44,946 bases of DNA, taken from the NCBI GenBank assembly GCA_021806565.1, contig JAJZXK010000016.1:1-44946 (forward strand). The letters are read 5' to 3'. Source of the DNA: Bacillota bacterium (lineage in GTDB: Bacteria; Bacillota; Sulfobacillia; RBS10-35; JAJYVN01). Each line of letters starts with the position of its first letter. The first letter of the stretch is position 1. Below are positions 7,404-14,958 of the stretch, in pieces. Under the pieces are notes generated by a model. The model saw nothing but the letters and a program-made list of their open reading frames with translations, had not been told where the DNA came from and searched no databases. A program made the position numbers and the translations under genes.

Positions 7404-8438
7404 CTATGCGCTGGACAGCGGGGACACCGGCCGGCCCATCGCCGCCGACGCGTTCGCCGCCAGTGAAACCGCCAGGGTCGCCACGGCGTCGCGGTAAGGA
7501 CTGAGCACCCCGGGCAGGGCCGCCCGGTCGCGCACCGCCGCCAGGAACGCCCCATGCAGCCCAGGGATCGACTCGACCTCCGGCAGCGCGCCGGCGGAGG
7601 CGGGCAACAACTCGGCCGCCTGCCCGGCGATGCGCACCAGGCACCCGTCCAGGCCGAAGTGGAGCACGTTGGCGTGCGCCCAGTCGTCCGGATCGTGCAC
7701 CCAACTCGCCGACAGCGTCCCCAGGGCGCCGCTGCTAAAACGCAGGCTGACGGTGTAGGTGTCGGGTGCGGTGATCTCCCGCAGGACGCGCGTCGTCTGC
7801 CGCGCGTAAACCTCCGCCACCTCGCCGGCGATGTAGCGCATCAGGTCGACCGTATGGGTCGCCTGTTCCACCAACTGCCCGCCGCCCCGGTCGAAGTCGG
7901 CCACCCAGCCGCCGTGGCGGCCGGTACCCGACCAGTAGTGGCCCTCGACCAGCGCGACCGTCCGGCCCGCCACGTAGGCCCGCGCCCGGCGCACACCCTC
8001 GCCGTAGCGCAACTGATAACCCGCGGCCGCCCAGAGTCCGGCGCGGTCGAGCGCGGCTGAGATGCGCAGGGCGGTCTCCAGGTCACGGGCCACCGGCTTT
8101 TCCACAAAGAACGGCAGCCCGCGCTCGATGACCGCCAGCTCCAGGGCGCCGTGCGCGAACACCGGCACCGAGATCCAGACGGCGTCCAGGTCGTCGCGCG
8201 CCAAAAGCGCGCGGTGGTCCGTGTAGTGGGGAACGCCCAGGGCTTCGCCCGCCTTGGCGGCCGCCGATTCCGCCACGTCGGCCACGGCGACGATCTCCGC
8301 TTCGGGATGGCGCTGCAAGGCCCGCAGATGCGCACCGGCACGACCACCGCATCCGACCACGCCGATGCGCACCCGGGCCTGTTCTCCCGCCTGCACGGAT
8401 GAAACCCCCTCCACCATCGTCCGCACACCTGCCGCCAT
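7404..8438 (-). CDS. Gfo/Idh/MocA family oxidoreductase
   Basis: A 344-residue NAD(P)-dependent sugar or cyclitol dehydrogenase-like protein. The Rossmann motif is at residues 24-34 (RIGVVGCGGRAG), the catalytic-lysine motif EKPVA at about 115, and a C-terminal alpha/beta domain follows with QLVEQATHTVDLMRY supplying the usual catalytic His region. The start is ATG at 8438; an internal ATG (MVEGVSS) 7 codons in is an alternative. It is transcribed divergently from the PhyH-like gene, with 123 bp between. The family oxidises hydroxyls of sugars, sugar acids or inositols; the substrate is unknown. Confidence 0.9.
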   Translation of the reverse strand: MAAGVRTMVEGVSSVQAGEQARVRIGVVGCGGRAGAHLRALQRHPEAEIVAVADVAESAAAKAGEALGVPHYTDHRALLARDDLDAVWISVPVFAHGALELAVIERGLPFFVEKPVARDLETALRISAALDRAGLWAAAGYQLRYGEGVRRARAYVAGRTVALVEGHYWSGTGRHGGWVADFDRGGGQLVEQATHTVDLMRYIAGEVAEVYARQTTRVLREITAPDTYTVSLRFSSGALGTLSASWVHDPDDWAHANVLHFGLDGCLVRIAGQAAELLPASAGALPEVESIPGLHGAFLAAVRDRAALPGVLSPYRDAVATLAVSLAANASAAMGRPVSPLSSA

Positions 8439-8561
8439 TCGCCGCCCCCGCCCGGCACCCTACCAGACGCGTGCGACACGGGCACGGAAACGCGCGCCGC
8501 ACAGCCGTCCTGTCTCGTTCCACGCGCGCATAGTCCAGAGCGTGGGCGGGAGGCGTATACC

Positions 8562-9194
8562 GTGGAGCGGAGCGGGTGGGTGTTGGTGGATGCATCGCCG
8601 CTACTGCAGGTTCCAGAAGCGTGCGCGCGCCGGGCGGAGCAGGACGGTTACCTGCTGTGGCGACGCCTCTTGCCGCCCGGGGATGTCCTGGCGGCGCGGG
8701 CCGAAGTTCTGGCCGCCTGCCGGTCAGCCGGCTGGTGCGACGCGAGCGGCACACCCCTGGCCGAACCGGAGGAGGCCTCGACGGAAACGCTGGTGACGCG
8801 GTTGCGCCGGCTGCCCCGCTGGCGCCGGTTGACGGAACACCCGGCCCTGCAGCAGGCCATGACCACCGCCCTCGGCGGCAGGGCGCGACCCGCCGGGGTG
8901 GCCGTGGACGTGCGCTGGCCAGGGGAGCCGGAGGGCTCACCGGACGCCCCGCGGGACGGCGGCTGGAGCGCCTGGATTCCCCTGGGCGATTGCGCCGCGG
9001 TGCAGGCCGGTCTGGGGGTGATGCCCGGATCGCACCGCGACGGCGTCGCGACGATCGTGACCGCCTGGGCCGATCTGGGCGCGGGTGACGCGCTGGCCCT
9101 GGACGGGCGTACGGTCCGTCAGCCACTTGCCCATACGGGCGACCGCCTGCGCCTGGCGGTCCACTGTCGCTACCGCCCGGACGTCCAGGGCTGA
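8562..9194 (+). CDS. PhyH-like (phytanoyl-CoA dioxygenase superfamily) protein, active site degenerate
   Basis: A 210-residue protein from GTG 8562 with GGGAGG about 10 nt upstream. The N-terminus (EQDGYLLWRRLLPPGDVL) and core (WSAWIPLGDCAAVQAGLGV, then MPGSHRDG) match the PhyH/ectoine-hydroxylase fold, and the last strand block (GDALALDGRTVRQPLAHTGD, RLRLAVHCRYRP) is typical. However, the iron-binding H-x-D that should precede WSAWIPL is absent, and the distal His (normally in 'TLH.SLPN.T') reads TVRQPLAHT. Two of three metal ligands therefore appear lost. It is either a non-catalytic PhyH homologue or a new function on the fold. Confidence 0.75.
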   Translation: MERSGWVLVDASPLLQVPEACARRAEQDGYLLWRRLLPPGDVLAARAEVLAACRSAGWCDASGTPLAEPEEASTETLVTRLRRLPRWRRLTEHPALQQAMTTALGGRARPAGVAVDVRWPGEPEGSPDAPRDGGWSAWIPLGDCAAVQAGLGVMPGSHRDGVATIVTAWADLGAGDALALDGRTVRQPLAHTGDRLRLAVHCRYRPDVQG

Positions 9195-9234
9195 GCGGCT
9201 CGGACGGGACGGAGCGGGCGGCCGTCGAGCAGGC

Positions 9235-9906
9235 CTACGGTCGGGCGGGCCCCCGCTCCTGCACCCGCGCCCACATCGCGGCGGCCTCGCTGCGGCGAGC
9301 CACCTGCAACTTGCGCAGGATGCTGCTGACGTAATGCTTGACCGTCTTGTCGCTCAGGAAGACCTCGTCGGCGATCTCCCGGTTGGTCTTGCCCTCCGCC
9401 ATCAGGGCGAGGATCCGCCGCTCCTGCTCGCTGAGCTCGGCGAACGGGTCGACCTCCGCGGCCGGCGGGCGCCGCAGCCGCTCCAAGACCTGGCCGGTGA
9501 CCGCCGGATCCAGGAGCGAACCGCCGGCGTGCACGGAGCGGATGGCGGCGACGAGTTCGCGGCCGCGGGCTTGTTTGAGGAGGTAGCCGGCCGCACCCGC
9601 CATGATCGCGGCAAAGAGGGCCTCGTCGTCCGCGTACGAGGTCAACATGATCACCCGGGTCTCACGCCGGCCATCGCGGATCTCCCGGCAGGCCTCCACC
9701 CCGGAGCCGTCCGGCAGGCGGACGTCGAGGACGACGACGTCCGGCTCCAGCCGGGCGGCCTCCCGCACGGCGTCGGCGGCCGTCCCGGCCTCGCCGGCCA
9801 CCTCGAGATCCTCCGCACTGGCCAGCAACGCCTTGATACCGACCCGGACCACCTCGTGATCGTCCACCAGCAACACGCGGATCCGCCCCGGCGCCGGCTC
9901 GCTCAT
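9235..9906 (-). CDS. NarL/FixJ-type response regulator
   Basis: A 223-residue protein. The receiver domain (residues 8-125) has acidic pair DD15-16, phospho-acceptor Asp61 (VVVLDVRLPDG), a Thr in MLTSYAD and Lys in YLLKQA. A LuxR-type helix-turn-helix follows at about 155-215 (LSEQERRILALMAEGKTNRE, then DKTVKHYVSSILRKL). ATG 9906 overlaps the kinase stop (ATGA), so the two are translationally coupled. It binds DNA when phosphorylated by the adjacent kinase. Divergence from a sulfatase-like gene makes the sugar cluster a candidate target (inference). Confidence 0.95.
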   Translation of the reverse strand: MSEPAPGRIRVLLVDDHEVVRVGIKALLASAEDLEVAGEAGTAADAVREAARLEPDVVVLDVRLPDGSGVEACREIRDGRRETRVIMLTSYADDEALFAAIMAGAAGYLLKQARGRELVAAIRSVHAGGSLLDPAVTGQVLERLRRPPAAEVDPFAELSEQERRILALMAEGKTNREIADEVFLSDKTVKHYVSSILRKLQVARRSEAAAMWARVQERGPARP

Positions 9907-11369
9907 TGGTGTCCCCCCCCGACCGCCGCTGTCGCGTAAGCCCGCTGTGCCGGCACCCCCACACACACGCGTGTACCCCCGCCCACCGGCATCTCCCAAA
10001 GGATTTCGCCACCACAGTTTGCCACCCTGCGCCGCATGTTGGCCAGCCCGTGGTGGCCGGGGCCGGCGGGCCGGCCGTCCCAACCATGGCCGTCGTCGAC
10101 CACGTCCAACTCCAGGCGGTCGGGAGCGAAACGCACGAACACCTCGAGTTCGTTACCGCCGCTGTGGCGGACCGCGTTGGCCAGCGCTTCGCGCGCCACG
10201 TGCCACAGTTCCCAGCGCACCGAGGCCGGGACCGGGCGCTGCTCCCCCTCCACTTGCAGGGAACACCGGAAGACCGGCGCCGCCTCCAGGGAGTCGAGCA
10301 ACTGCCGCAGCAGGGCCACCAGGCTGTCCCCATCGGCCAGGCGGGCCCGCAGGTCGAACACATAGTGGCGGATGTCGGCGGTGACCGCGCCCAGCCGGTC
10401 AATCGCCTGGTCGACCACTCGGCGCACCGGCGCATCCTCCGCCAGCCGCTCCATGGCCGCCTCCAACTGCAGCCGCACCCCGTACAGGGACTGCATAACC
10501 CCGTCGTGGAGGTCCATGGCGATGCGCTCCCGCTCCGCCACCAGGGACAGCTCCTGCAAACGCCGGTGCAGCCGGGCGTTCTGGATCGCCACCGCCGCCT
10601 GGGCCGCAAACCGCTCCAGCGTTTCTTCGTCGGCATCGGAAAACAGGGAATGGTCCTCCTTCTCACACAGGTACAGGTTACCGATCACCGCACCCTGCAT
10701 CCAGACGGGCACCGCCAGCAGCGTGTGCATCTCGGGATGATGCGGTGGGAAGCCGACGGCCGCCGGGTGGCGCGTCAGGTCCTCCAGGCGCAGCGGACGG
10801 CCCTCCCGCGTCACCAGCCCCAGCAACCCATGACCCTCGGGGGGCGGGCCGAGCCGGGCGCGGATCTCCTGGTCCAGACCGGAACTGTAAAACGAGGCGA
10901 TGCGCTGGTCGGGCGCCAGAACCGCCAGGGCGCCGTAGCGGGCCCCGGTCACCTCGCGGCTGCGGTCGACGATCTTTTGCGCGACCACATCCATATCCAA
11001 TTCGGTGGCCAGATCGACGCTCGCCGCCGCCAGCGCCTGCAACTGGCGGCGCTGGGAGCGCTCCGCGGCGTAGGCGACGCGCAGCCGCGCCTCGGCCCGC
11101 TCCAGCAGCCGCCAGATCGCCGAGGCGAAGACGGCCACCCCGAACACCAGCAGGCCGGCCGTCGCGAGCGTGGACCAAAAGGCCGGCAGTAGCCGGTCCA
11201 ACCACCAATACTGGACACCGATCACCAGGACCACGAGCCCGAGCGGCAGCACCACGGCCCACACCTTGAGCGGCGCGAGCAACGAGCCGCCCGGCAGTGC
11301 GTCTCCGCGACCGGGTCGACCCGCCGGCTCCCCCACCCCTTGCACCCCCCGCCCGCCGCAATGTACCAC
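9903..11369 (-). CDS. Sensor histidine kinase, GAF plus HisKA_3 (DegS/NarX/DevS type)
   Basis: A 488-residue protein from GTG 11369; later starts within the first 30 residues are possible because no clear SD is seen. Two membrane helices (about 34-53 and 65-85) enclose a very short loop, so sensing is probably cytoplasmic or within the membrane. A GAF domain spans about 115-265 (LATELDMDVVAQKIVDRSRE, then FAAQAAVAIQNARL). The HisKA_3 dimerisation helix has the phospho-acceptor His near residue 287 (ERIAMDLHDGVMQSLYG). The HATPase_c domain shows ANAVRHSGGN, VDDGHGWDG and GHHGLANMRRR. It phosphorylates the overlapping response regulator. The GAF ligand is unknown. Confidence 0.93.
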   Translation of the reverse strand: MVHCGGRGVQGVGEPAGRPGRGDALPGGSLLAPLKVWAVVLPLGLVVLVIGVQYWWLDRLLPAFWSTLATAGLLVFGVAVFASAIWRLLERAEARLRVAYAAERSQRRQLQALAAASVDLATELDMDVVAQKIVDRSREVTGARYGALAVLAPDQRIASFYSSGLDQEIRARLGPPPEGHGLLGLVTREGRPLRLEDLTRHPAAVGFPPHHPEMHTLLAVPVWMQGAVIGNLYLCEKEDHSLFSDADEETLERFAAQAAVAIQNARLHRRLQELSLVAERERIAMDLHDGVMQSLYGVRLQLEAAMERLAEDAPVRRVVDQAIDRLGAVTADIRHYVFDLRARLADGDSLVALLRQLLDSLEAAPVFRCSLQVEGEQRPVPASVRWELWHVAREALANAVRHSGGNELEVFVRFAPDRLELDVVDDGHGWDGRPAGPGHHGLANMRRRVANCGGEILWEMPVGGGTRVCVGVPAQRAYATAAVGGGHQ

Positions 11370-11455
11370 GCGGGCCGGCGGCCACCAACGGCATACAAAG
11401 CGCCAAATGCACGATCGGGGGCGCCCGCCAAAGTTGAATGATTGGAGGGATGGGA

Positions 11456-12904
11456 GTGGAGCAACTCAACGTCATCGCGATCTGCCTGGACACCTTCCGT
11501 GCCGACATCATCGGGCCGGACGCGCCGCTGGCGCACGTGCAGACGCCGAACCTCGACAAGCTGGCCGCCGAGGCCGTGGTGTTCGAACGGGCCTTCGGCG
11601 AGGGACAGCCGACGCTGCAGACGCGTCGTTCCTACTTCAGCGGCCGGCGTTCCTTTCCGTGGCGCTACAATTTCGACCGCCGCGGTCTGTGGCACCACAA
11701 CCCCGGGTGGCACAAGATCCCGCCGGAACAGGACACCCTGGCGGAGCTGCTGCTTTCCCGCGGCTACTACACCGGGCTGATCGCCGACACGTACCACATG
11801 TTCAAGCCGACGACGAACTTCAGCCGCGGCTTTGTCAGCTACGACTTCCTGCGCGGCCAGGAGAGCGACAACTGGCAGCCGATCGACCCGCACGAGGCGG
11901 TGGCATCCCTGGCGCCGCACGTGCGCGACCCCGAGCAGTGGCGACGCTACGGCACGCTGGTGCAGTATCTGGCCAACCAGCGCGGCCGCCGCGGCGAAGA
12001 GGACTACCAGTGTGCCCGCGTCTTCCGCCGCGCCGCCGAGTGGTTGCGGCAGGCACGGAACAACGGCCCGTTCTTCCTCTGGGTGGACAGCTTCGACCCC
12101 CACGAGCCGTGGGACCCGCCCCGGAACTACGCCGACCGCTACTACGGCGGCGACGGTTGGCGGGGTCTCGACTTCATCCTCCCTGGCGCGGGCGGGGGCA
12201 TGACGGCCGAAGAGAAGGAACGCGTGCGCGCCCTCTATTTCGGCGAGGTGTCGTTTGTCGACCGCTGGGTCGGCCACATGCTGCAGGAGATTGAGAAGCT
12301 CGGCCTGTTCGAGAACACCGTCGTCCTCCTGCTGAGCGACCACGGCACGGAGGTCATGGACCACGGCCGGTTCGGCAAGGGCGCCGGCCACATGCACCCA
12401 TACAACACCCGCATCAACTTCATGGTGCGCCATCCCGCCGGTCCGCGCGGCCTGCGCCTGCGTCCGTTCGTGCAGACGCACGACCTGGTCCCCACGCTGC
12501 TCTCCCTGCTGGATCTGCCCCCGGCCCCGACGGACGGTCAGGACGCCTGGCGGTTCGTGCGCGATCCGGCCCAGCCCGGCCGCAACCACATCGTCGGCGG
12601 CTGGGCCGACTTCAGCGGCGGCGTCACCGGCGGGCGCGCCTCGGTCCGTACCGACGAGTGGAACTACGTCGTCACCTGCCACGCGCAGGATCCGGGGCCG
12701 GAGTTGTATCACCTGCCCAGCGACCCGGGGGAAGACCGCAACGTGGTTGCGGAACACCCGGAGATCGCGGCGCGGCTGCGCACGCACGTCGAAGAGTTGA
12801 TCGGCAACCGACTGCCGGTGCGCTTCCAGGAGAACTCGGACCCGGGGCCCTCCCCCATCGGCGAATACCTGGGGGCGACGCGTCAGAGGGTTGGCACGCT
12901 CTGA
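11456..12904 (+). CDS. Sulfatase-like hydrolase with Thr at the nucleophile position
   Basis: A 482-residue alkaline-phosphatase-superfamily protein. GTG 11456 is preferred for GGAGG at 11444-11448; ATG 11438 and 11450 are alternatives. Metal ligands are visible: Asp12 and Asp17 (LDTFRAD) and the C-terminal SDHGTEVMDHGR. DSFDPHEPWDPP is the usual sulfatase core motif. Where sulfatases have C/S-x-P-S-R, this protein has Thr53-Leu-Gln-Thr-Arg57 (QPTLQTRRSYFSGRRSFPW), so it cannot form formylglycine. Thr is the nucleophile in related phosphodiesterases and phosphotransferases. No signal peptide, so cytoplasmic. It heads a three-gene plus-strand cluster with an oxidoreductase and a TIM-barrel gene. 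Confidence 0.88.
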   Translation: MEQLNVIAICLDTFRADIIGPDAPLAHVQTPNLDKLAAEAVVFERAFGEGQPTLQTRRSYFSGRRSFPWRYNFDRRGLWHHNPGWHKIPPEQDTLAELLLSRGYYTGLIADTYHMFKPTTNFSRGFVSYDFLRGQESDNWQPIDPHEAVASLAPHVRDPEQWRRYGTLVQYLANQRGRRGEEDYQCARVFRRAAEWLRQARNNGPFFLWVDSFDPHEPWDPPRNYADRYYGGDGWRGLDFILPGAGGGMTAEEKERVRALYFGEVSFVDRWVGHMLQEIEKLGLFENTVVLLLSDHGTEVMDHGRFGKGAGHMHPYNTRINFMVRHPAGPRGLRLRPFVQTHDLVPTLLSLLDLPPAPTDGQDAWRFVRDPAQPGRNHIVGGWADFSGGVTGGRASVRTDEWNYVVTCHAQDPGPELYHLPSDPGEDRNVVAEHPEIAARLRTHVEELIGNRLPVRFQENSDPGPSPIGEYLGATRQRVGTL

Positions 12905-12905
12905 A

Positions 12906-12954
12906 GGCCGGAGTCCGGCCGCAGGGGACGGCCGCCGCGCGGGTGGCCGTCCCC
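12906..12954 (+). other. Two intergenic hairpins between sulfatase-like and oxidoreductase genes
   Basis: GGCCGGA and TCCGGCC (12906-12920) form a tight palindrome. Just after it, GGGGACGGCC (12924-12933) pairs perfectly with GGCCGTCCCC (12945-12954). No U-run follows, so these look like attenuation or mRNA-processing hairpins that would lower expression of the two downstream genes relative to the first. Confidence 0.5.
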
Positions 12955-12988
12955 CGACATCCAGATCGGCAAGGGGTTGTGTTTGGGA

Positions 12989-14077
12989 ATGAAAACCTAT
13001 CGTGTCGCCATCATCGGCTGCGGCCGGCCGGCAGGAAGCGACGATCGCACAGGAGCGGCCCGTGGCTACGCACATTGGAAGGGTTACGCCGCCACCGGGC
13101 GGTGCGCGCTGGTCGGGCTGGCGGACATCCGCGAGGAAAACGCCCAGGCGTTCGCGGCGGAAAACGGCGACCCGGCCGCGCCACCCCGCATCTTCACCGA
13201 CTACCGCGCCATGCTGCGCGAGGTCCGTCCGGACATCGTCTCGGTCTGCACCTGGCCGGCGCTGCACGCGGAGATGGTGATCGCGGCCGCCGAATCCGGC
13301 GCGCGCGGCATCCACTGTGAAAAGCCGATGGCCCCGACCTGGGGCGAGGCGCGGCAGATGGCCGAAGCGGCGCGCCGCCATAGCTGCGCCCTGATCTTCT
13401 CACACCAACGACGCTTCGAGCCGTCCTTCCGCGCGGCCCGCCGGCTGGTGCGCGAAGGGGCGATCGGCACGCTGCGCAACCTCGAGGCCAGCTGCGCCAA
13501 CCTCTTCGACTGGGGCACGCACTGGTTCGACATGATGAACTTCTACAACGACGACACCGATGTCCGCTGGGTCATGGGCCAGATCGACCTGCGCGCCGGC
13601 CGCCGCATCTTCGGCGCCCTGGTCGAGGACCAGGGCCTGAGCTACTACCGCTACGCCAACGGCGTCACCGGACTGCTCACCACCGGCGCCGACGGGAACC
13701 TGGGCGTCCAGAACCGCCTCATCGGTAGCGACGGCATCATCGAACTCGGGGTGGCCACACGCGAAGGCACCCGCGTGCCTCTGCGCATCCGCGGCGCCGG
13801 CGACGCCGACTGGCGCGTGCCGGACCTGGCGGCGGACCGGCCGCAGGCGCCCGGCGGGACGATGGGGGCGCTGAGCGCGGACCTGCTGCGCTTCCTGGAC
13901 GACGAGGGCAGTCCCGAGCCCGAACTCGGGTTGAGCCGCGCCCTGCGCGCCACCGAACTCATCTTCGCCACCTACGAATCGGCACGCCGCCGCGCCCGGG
14001 TCGACCTGCCGCTGCAGATCGAGGACTCGCCTCTGGTCCAATTGGCCGAAGCGGGCGCGATCGGCACACCTGCCTGA
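12989..14077 (+). CDS. Gfo/Idh/MocA family oxidoreductase
   Basis: A 362-residue protein; ATG 12989 is chosen, with TTG 12983 an alternative (AAGGGG at 12971-12976). The Rossmann strand VAIIGCGRPAG is followed by an extended insert before GYAHWKGYAATGRC, a form common in a Planctomycetes-like branch of the family. The catalytic-lysine motif is CEKPMAPTWGEARQM at about 110. The substrate-domain His lies in LFDWGTHWFDMMNFYN. The family oxidises sugar or cyclitol hydroxyls with a tightly held NAD(P). It is the second gene of a sulfatase-like/oxidoreductase/TIM-barrel cluster, so it likely acts on the sugar released by the first enzyme. Confidence 0.92.
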   Translation: MKTYRVAIIGCGRPAGSDDRTGAARGYAHWKGYAATGRCALVGLADIREENAQAFAAENGDPAAPPRIFTDYRAMLREVRPDIVSVCTWPALHAEMVIAAAESGARGIHCEKPMAPTWGEARQMAEAARRHSCALIFSHQRRFEPSFRAARRLVREGAIGTLRNLEASCANLFDWGTHWFDMMNFYNDDTDVRWVMGQIDLRAGRRIFGALVEDQGLSYYRYANGVTGLLTTGADGNLGVQNRLIGSDGIIELGVATREGTRVPLRIRGAGDADWRVPDLAADRPQAPGGTMGALSADLLRFLDDEGSPEPELGLSRALRATELIFATYESARRRARVDLPLQIEDSPLVQLAEAGAIGTPA

Positions 14078-14113
14078 CGGTGGGACGGACACCACGACTG
14101 GAGGGGTCACAGC

Positions 14114-14908
14114 TTGGGAAGGCTTCGCATCGCCTGCCACCTGATCCCCTGGGGACCACGCCGCGACGAGGACACCGAGGCCGCGTTGCGGGAGATCGCC
14201 GCGGCCGGTTATGACGGGGTCGAGGGCCTGAGGGCCGCCGAGCCGGAGCGGCTGGTGGAGTTGTGCGCCATGGCGCGCGGCTTCGGGTTGCAACCGGTCA
14301 ACGTGGGAGCGGGGACCGCGACGACGCGCATCCGCTTCAACGCGATCCTGGGGAACACCGCGAGCGAGGTGCCCGGTGCGAAACGCACGGCGCGGGGCGA
14401 GCCCCTGAGCGACGACGACTTGGCGCGGGCCGCCGACCGGCTGCAAGAGCCGCTGGCGGAATGCCGCCGTCTGGGGCTGCGCGGCTTCCACCACGCCCAC
14501 ATGGGCACCTACATCGAGACCGTCGAGGACGCCCAGCGCCTGCTGGCCCGCGTACCGCACCTGTGGCTGCTGTGGGATACGGGACACATCCTGGCCAGCG
14601 GCTCCGACCCGCTACGCGTCTTCACCACCGACCTGCAGTACCGAATCGGGCATGTGCACCTCAAGGACTTCCACGCCGACGACCCCAAGGGCTGGGACCA
14701 CCGCACGGGGCGCTTCAACCACGAGGCGCGCTTCGCCGAGTTGGGCGAGGGCAACGTCGGCTTCGACATCGCGGCCGCCATGGCCGGGCTGGAGGCCGCC
14801 GGCTACGAGGGCTGGGTCTCGGTCGAACTGGACCGCCCCTATCCACAACGCTCCCCGGCGGAAGGCGCCGCGCGCAACCGCGCCTACCTCCGCTCCCTGG
14901 GGTACTGA
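14114..14908 (+). CDS. Sugar phosphate isomerase/epimerase-like TIM barrel (AP_endonuc_2 superfamily)
   Basis: A 264-residue protein from TTG 14114, preceded by GGAGGGG at about 14100-14106. The xylose-isomerase-like barrel is recognisable: AAAGYDGVEGL near the N-terminus, FHHAHMGTYIETVED mid-protein, LLWDTGHILASGSDP (metal-ligand Asp/His), IGHVHLKDFHADDP and the C-terminal GYEGWVSVELD. The motifs match IolE/IolI-like isomerases and the TIM-barrel lyases that act on keto-glycosides. It follows the oxidoreductase by 36 bp. A role after oxidation of the sugar (isomerisation or beta-elimination) is inference from family and context. Confidence 0.9.
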   Translation: MGRLRIACHLIPWGPRRDEDTEAALREIAAAGYDGVEGLRAAEPERLVELCAMARGFGLQPVNVGAGTATTRIRFNAILGNTASEVPGAKRTARGEPLSDDDLARAADRLQEPLAECRRLGLRGFHHAHMGTYIETVEDAQRLLARVPHLWLLWDTGHILASGSDPLRVFTTDLQYRIGHVHLKDFHADDPKGWDHRTGRFNHEARFAELGEGNVGFDIAAAMAGLEAAGYEGWVSVELDRPYPQRSPAEGAARNRAYLRSLGY

Positions 14909-14919
14909 CCGGGATCGGT

Positions 14920-14945
14920 CCGGGGGGGCCCCACCGGCCCCCCGG
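14920..14945. terminator. Hairpin between convergent genes
   Basis: CCGGGGGGGCC (14920-14930) pairs with GGCCCCCCGG (14936-14945) around a short loop, with one bulge. It lies between the stops of convergent genes and can act on both strands. No T-tract accompanies it. Confidence 0.5.
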
Positions 14946-14958
14946 GGCCGCAGGTCCG

